Shown here piece by piece: positions 59,301 through 64,000 of a stretch of DNA of 64,000 nucleotides (its first letter is position 1; every line of letters starts with the position of its first letter). The stretch comes from Neospora caninum Liverpool (Eukaryota > Apicomplexa > Conoidasida > Eucoccidiorida > Sarcocystidae), in contig NC_018395.1 in the NCBI RefSeq assembly GCF_000208865.1, forward strand, positions 3,506,606-3,570,605, read 5' to 3'. The position numbers and the translations under genes were made by a program. The notes below the pieces were generated by a model. It was given only the letters and a program-made list of their open reading frames with translations. It made no database searches and was not told where the DNA came from.

Positions 59301-62300
59301 CGAGAGGCAATCCAGAGACTGGACAGATCAGCGTGGCGGTCTAGAGCGTTAAGGCCTGCGGGAAGGCGAGGGTGTTTGATAGGTTCGGGTGAGAGACAAA
59401 TCCCAGGGCACTTCCCGCGCACAAAGCGGTTGTTTCTCTGGTTTTGTTCAGGACGAAGCGGATGAAGAGGTGCTCTTGTGGGGAGAAGAGAACTTGAAGA
59501 GCGCACAGCTGTTTGCGATTCGCGAACGGTTGGCCGCACTCAGACTCCAGGACGCAGATGGGAGTGAAGACGAGGAAGAGCTGCAGGGGTTCGGAGAGCA
59601 CACAAGCGAGGCTGTGATGCCAGCGAGCACAGCTGAGCAGAAGCGACAGGACGAAAAGTTTGACAAAATCTTCGAGGAATACAACGACGAATTCATCGGA
59701 GAGGTAAGGTGCTTTTTGGCGGCTTTGCCGCGCAAACGACCGCGAGAATTTCAACTCTCACGGAAGGGCATCCACGGGTTTCATATTTATCCATCATAGA
59801 ATTTTTATACATACACAAATATATATATATATATATATAAATATAAATATATATATATATGCCTATATGGATATGAGTGCGCTTTGCACACTAAGTTGTG
59901 GACGCTTGCCGCTCCCAGCAGTGTGCGGAAGGAAGAGTGAGATGCCGCACAGGGAGAGAAGAGACACAGGACGGTAGATCATGTATAGGTGAAACACGTC
60001 TATACATAGGTACATACGCATCTGCAATATACATGTATCCGTATATTTGCATGCGTATAGATATTGGTGGAGAGAAACAGACCGATGTGAATGACACACA
60101 CACACACACACATTTGAAGAGCGCGTGAGACGCGCGAAGGACTTGGACTTAGGTGGACTGTTTTCAGGTTGAAGCGGAAGAAGTGGGAGACGGTGCCGAG
60201 GAGTTTTACATGAGCGAGTTGGATGACGCAATGGATGAGTTTCTTCACGACCAAGCTCGGCGTAGGCCACAGCAGCTTTGCGTCTTTCGACTTGATCCTC
60301 CACTTTTTCGTTGGGTTCGGGGTTTTCAGACTCGCTCGTTGTGTGTCTGCTTCGGTGACCTCGACGATCGTCTCAGTTCGTCTCTCTTTCTCGCTTTGCT
60401 CTGGGGTGCCTGCGAGCTTTGCCTCGCCAGTGCGGTTCGTGATCCTTTTCTCTCCGGAGGGAAAACGAGTTCCGAACCCACAATATAGATTGGGTGTTAC
60501 CCTATCGTCCGTAGACGCCTGGCCGCTTGCGCAGTGCCGAAGGACAGAGGCGAGCGCGGTCCGCCTTCCACGGCCTTTTGCTTTTTTCTAGGAGTAACCG
60601 TTTGTCACGTGCGACCGGGGACCGTTTGTGTTTTCAGGGCGCAAAATCTGCATCGAGAGCGCTTCTCGGAAATACCGAGCGAAGCATCCGGAAGAGAAGA
60701 AACGCGACGACTCGAGCGAAGAAGAAGGCGATGAAGAGGAAGAAGATGAAGACGAACAAGAGGAGGAGGAAGAGGAAGAAGAGGAGGAAGATGAAGAGGT
60801 TTTGGAACTTTTTAAGCCTCTGGGTAGGCAGTCGATCTGCGGGGCGACTACTCGCAACGTTGGGCGTGTCGCTCGAAGGCAGCGGCGGATTTCATAAGAC
60901 GCACCCGTGCAGTGGGGACAAAGCACAGCCCGAGAGGGCACACCCTTCGAGACGGTTTGCGAGTTTTCCTGATTTCAATCTGTTTCTCCATCAGGACACA
61001 AATGCAGCTGCACAGGCCTTCGCCTTCCTCCGCTCCCAGTGTTTCTGTAAAAGCCAAGATGTCACATTCACCGTGTCGTGCCGTTCTGCCGCTTCCGTCG
61101 TTTTCACTCGCTTTCGTCCTCCTTCTCTCCTTACACACTCGCTCTGGCCTTTTAAAAAGGCTGAGAGAGTAGAGATACAAATTCATACATCTCTGCAAAT
61201 TTTCCAGCGACGTAGGTGTGCATATTTAAATGTCGTCACATGTTTATATAGATCACGTGCGCACCCATAAAAATTCATAAACGTACACACATATGTCTAT
61301 ATCTATATATGTATATATACTTTTGTACATATTTGGAGATAGAGAGATAGGAAGTGGGGTGCTGTCGGGTTGCGTGTTTTCTGGGGCGGTTGCGACGCGT
61401 GAGAGCGTGTTCGGTTCGCGTGGTTCTCGTCGGTTTTGCTCCATTTTGTTGTGCGCGGCTGCGGCACTTCACAAACAGGATCCGTTTCCGGTTTGCGCCC
61501 TCAGACGCCGCGGAAATCTCCCGCATCAAAGAGTTGGCGGCGCGTCAGCAGGAGGAAGACGACGCAAAGAGCAGGGAGGGGGAAGAGTGCGACTTCTTCA
61601 CCGTCACCGATCTGGAGCAGCGAGCTCAGGAAAGGCGCTGGTGAGTTGACTCTGTTCTTTCCCTCCTCGCTTTCGTGCCCCGCGCGGGTGTGCTGTGACG
61701 GACCCTTGCGTGTCGCCTGTTTCCGCGTTTGCGTCTCGGAGGCGAGGCGCACGAGCCCTCGATCGTGTGCCGGTCCAGACGCGACGGTGAGCGTGCGTCG
61801 TGTGTTTGGCAACTTTCTGCGTGACTCCGCAGGGACTGCGAGACTGTCCTCACAACGAAAAGCGTCTCCTCCTTCGCCCCGACGCGTATCGCGCTGCCGC
61901 CGCCCCACATCCTCAAGCAGCAGCTGCGCCGGCTTCGCGAGTAAGGCGCGCGTGGGAAAAGGCAGTCTCGCCTGTCCAAGCTGCCTGGGAGCAAACGGGG
62001 CTGGAGGTGTGCTTTTCTGCGCGGGTCGCCCGCAGAGCCGCAGAGTCTCACGCTTCCCGGCCTCTTGGGACAGCTGTGTGTGAGTGTGTGTGTGTCGAGG
62101 GCTTGGAGGGTTTGCGGCGTGAAGGCGCGGCTTTGCGTTCCGGGCGCTGGCTGCCTCAGCTGTCCGTGCGCAGAGCCGGCGTGCAGGCGGCAGCGCTTGC
62201 AGCGATCGGGCTCCGGAGCTTCGCTCGCAGGAGACCGTGGCTCTGCGTGGCGGCGAGGGTCTGACTCTCGAGGAGGCGAGACGAACTCCCGTCTGTCGCT

Positions 62301-63920
62301 AGCCGTCGCTTTCGAATCGGGAAAGCACAGTTTTGGCCATCAGAGGGAGAACGCGAGAGTGTCTCCGTCGCCGTCGCTCCCTTCGTGTTCCCACACGTCA
62401 GGGAGACCAAGCGGCGGTCGCGACGCCGCCAGGGGGCGGCTAGGAACGGAACGGCCTCTCCTGCTCTGTCTCTCGGCTTTCTTTCTCTCTCCGTTCTTTC
62501 CCTCTCCTCGCTCTTCTTTTCTCCCTGTTTCTCTTTTTTTTGTCGTTCTCTGCCGTTTATGTGCGAGCTCGGTCGATGGATTCATTCTCTGTTTTGCGAT
62601 TTCTCAGGGCCAAAGAAGGCGCAGAGACGCCTCCGGCCTCGCGACGACGGGACCTGGAGGCGCCGAAGGCTCAGGAAAAGAGTCGGTCTTCGGCGCTGTC
62701 GCCTGTGCGAGAAGAAGACGGGAAACGAGAAACTGCGGACTTCGTCGCTTTGGCAGGCGAAGCCTGGGAAGACGCATGTGTGAGTGGAGGAAAAGGGATT
62801 TAGATCTCCTGGAGAGAGACGCAGTTATGAACGTCGCATGTTTGTAGGAAATCGGGTTCCTGAGGCATCCGCCTACGACGGCAGGGTGTATGTCCACAAC
62901 AAAAATAAGCAGCTGTGCAGAAAATGTAACTCCGCAGTTTTGCTCTCACAGGCGACGGCGGGTTTCGCGTCGACGCAAAGGGACGACGAACCGTATTTGA
63001 CCACGGGGGACTGATGGACGGTCTTCCTGCGTTTTGGAAATCCCCGTTAATTCATTTGCAACGCGAATTTGGAACTAAATACTGTGAAAGAGTTTGAAAG
63101 CGCTTGCACAAAGAGTCAGGAGATCAAGAAAAAGAGAGACACAGAGGGAGATGCGGCACCGAGGGTAAATCGAAGAATATGACGATCGCTGTGAGGTGAG
63201 GGATGTGTAGGCATGATCCCGTTGCGGTTTGCGGCTTTGTGGAATGATACGCGTTTTGTGCCACACGAAGCTCTTGCCGTTTTCCTTCAGATTGTGACGC
63301 TTCGACCGAGAGGGGAGACGACGGAAGAACGGAAGGAGAGGAAGAAAGCAGTGAAGGAGGCACAGCGGATGGCCCGTGTGGTGAAGAAACAAAACAAACA
63401 GCTACGGAAAGTACGTGCCTACCACGCTCTCTCGTCTTGCCAGGCGGCCTCAGTCAGCACGTCCCACCCTTCGCCTTACACAGGCACAAGCGACGGGTTG
63501 CCGCGACCCGTCCGTCGCCGTCGTGCACAAAGCGATGTATATCAACACCTACATGTACGCGCATAGATGTAATGTTATATTTCGGTCTATTAATGTATGT
63601 GCATTTATATATATATATATATATATATATGCATGCGAGTATGTCTCTTTGTATACCTATTCATATGTGTGCAACTGCATTCCCCGTCCGTTTTCGCGCA
63701 CCTTGCGTGCACTGGTACATTTACGTGCATACGCGTCTATCTAGTTAAGTATATATACTTGCATATATGTATGTATATCGACGGGCAGTGAGACATGTGC
63801 GAGATGATACTGTGTGGCTGCGTTCCGTGAATGCAGGACGAAGAGAAGAAGCTGGCGGATCGGAATGCAACATCGAACGCGTATGATGTGCGAGAAGGCA
63901 TCCGATGTGTGCGGCTCTGA
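56326..63920 (+). CDS. LTV1: LTV1, 40S ribosome biogenesis factor
   Basis: LTV1 binds the pre-40S beak (uS3/eS10 region) and is needed for small-subunit maturation and export. Fourteen exons: 56326-56658, 56775-56867, 57367-57504, 57806-57859, 58407-58509, 59055-59158, 59452-59703, 60168-60261, 60638-60823, 61505-61640, 61833-61940, 62608-62779, 63291-63410, 63837-63920; about 658 residues, larger than yeast or human LTV1 (roughly 460-475). Family marks: KKKFDKNSAGAVTFRLVPTS near the N-terminus, GDCYFPKDGYDYSQHL, acidic LENAEEYEELLDDFVATAKE, FDKIFEEYNDEFIGE, the WDCETVLTTKSVSS motif (RWDCES in relatives), and the basic C-terminal LRPRGETTEERKERKKAVKE. Exon 9 encodes an almost pure Glu/Asp run. 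The start has a GGAAAAATGG context. The link between exons 5 and 6 and the direct join of exons 12 and 13 are the least certain; a stop-ending exon at 62953-63014 was skipped. Confidence 0.92.
59819..59860. repeat. AT-rich dinucleotide cluster in LTV1 intron 7
   Basis: Two TA runs separated by AAATATAAAT, in intron 59704-60167. The same intron also carries a CA tract at about 60095-60111. Confidence 0.85.
60719..60800 (+). repeat. GAA/GAG codon repeat encoding a Glu/Asp run in LTV1
   Basis: About 27 consecutive codons are GAA, GAG, GAT or GAC with a single Gly and a single Gln. The long Ser frames on the opposite strand are its reverse complement and not a gene. Confidence 0.9.
63606..63630. 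repeat. AT-dinucleotide tract in LTV1 intron 13
   Basis: About twelve TA units immediately followed by GCATGC, in intron 63411-63836. Confidence 0.9.
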
Positions 63921-64000
63921 CGTCACTGTATGTTCAAACTTTCTTCACTTCTCCCCAAAAGCGCGTCCCATTAGCCACCGCTGTCTCTCGTCGAAGGCTT
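63921..64000 (+). other. Start of the LTV1 3' UTR
   Basis: The remaining 80 bases follow the LTV1 stop codon and show no further frame worth calling. Confidence 0.6.

Noticed and set aside
60588..60941. Minus-strand frame with a long serine run
   Set aside because: It is the exact reverse complement of the Glu/Asp codon repeat in LTV1 exon 9.
62953..63014. Possible exon (ATAGFASTQRDDEPYLTTGD, then stop) between LTV1 exons 12 and 13
   Set aside because: Using it would end the protein before the conserved basic LTV1 C-terminus, which is present downstream in phase with exon 12.

Overview
The window is nuclear DNA of a tissue-cyst coccidian (Toxoplasma/Neospora/Hammondia group). Evidence: intron-dense genes with GT-AG introns mostly of 100-800 bases, CAAAATG or ACAATG start contexts, long AT-dinucleotide tracts in introns and spacers, and proteins closest to apicomplexan CDC48, CCT-delta, RAD51 and LTV1. 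Which of the three genera cannot be decided from the sequence alone. No bacterial operon, CRISPR array, rRNA, convincing tRNA or intact mobile element is visible. All exon models come from reading splice sites, phases and protein similarity by eye.

Layout: (1) 296-593, minus: first coding exon of CDC48, cut off by its first intron. (2) 4547-9990, plus: 11-exon Glo3/ArfGAP2-3 type Arf GTPase-activating protein. (3) 12685-13504, plus: small RIIa-fold protein. (4) 15215-15668, plus: organellar ribosomal protein uS17. (5) 16296-18418, minus: 558-residue protein of unknown family. (6) 18842-19147, plus: basic 101-residue ORF. (7) 20189-21699, minus: secreted protein with a possible PH-like core and unusually short introns. 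(8) 22319-24340, minus: histidine-phosphatase (PGAM-like) enzyme in 8 exons. (9) 27442-33682, plus: CCT4, 13 exons. (10) 37017 to about 39654 or beyond, plus: polytopic membrane protein whose 3' end is unresolved. (11) 41332-44388, minus: RAD51, 5 exons. (12) 47461-53286, minus: three-RRM protein, 9 exons. (13) 56326-63920, plus: LTV1 ribosome-assembly factor, 14 exons.

Most genes are housekeeping and are not functionally linked as an operon: protein unfolding and folding (CDC48, CCT4), Golgi traffic (ArfGAP), ribosome production (LTV1, uS17), DNA repair (RAD51), RNA binding (RRM protein). The stretch from about 12 to 26 kb differs from its flanks: genes are small, several introns are only 55-59 bases, and long AT-dinucleotide tracts are absent. 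In the flanks such tracts recur in many introns, including five consecutive introns of CCT4. The least explained items are the secreted protein with tiny introns, the polytopic membrane gene lying in an apparent 7.6 kb gap, the 558-residue protein, and a recent 108-base tandem duplication.
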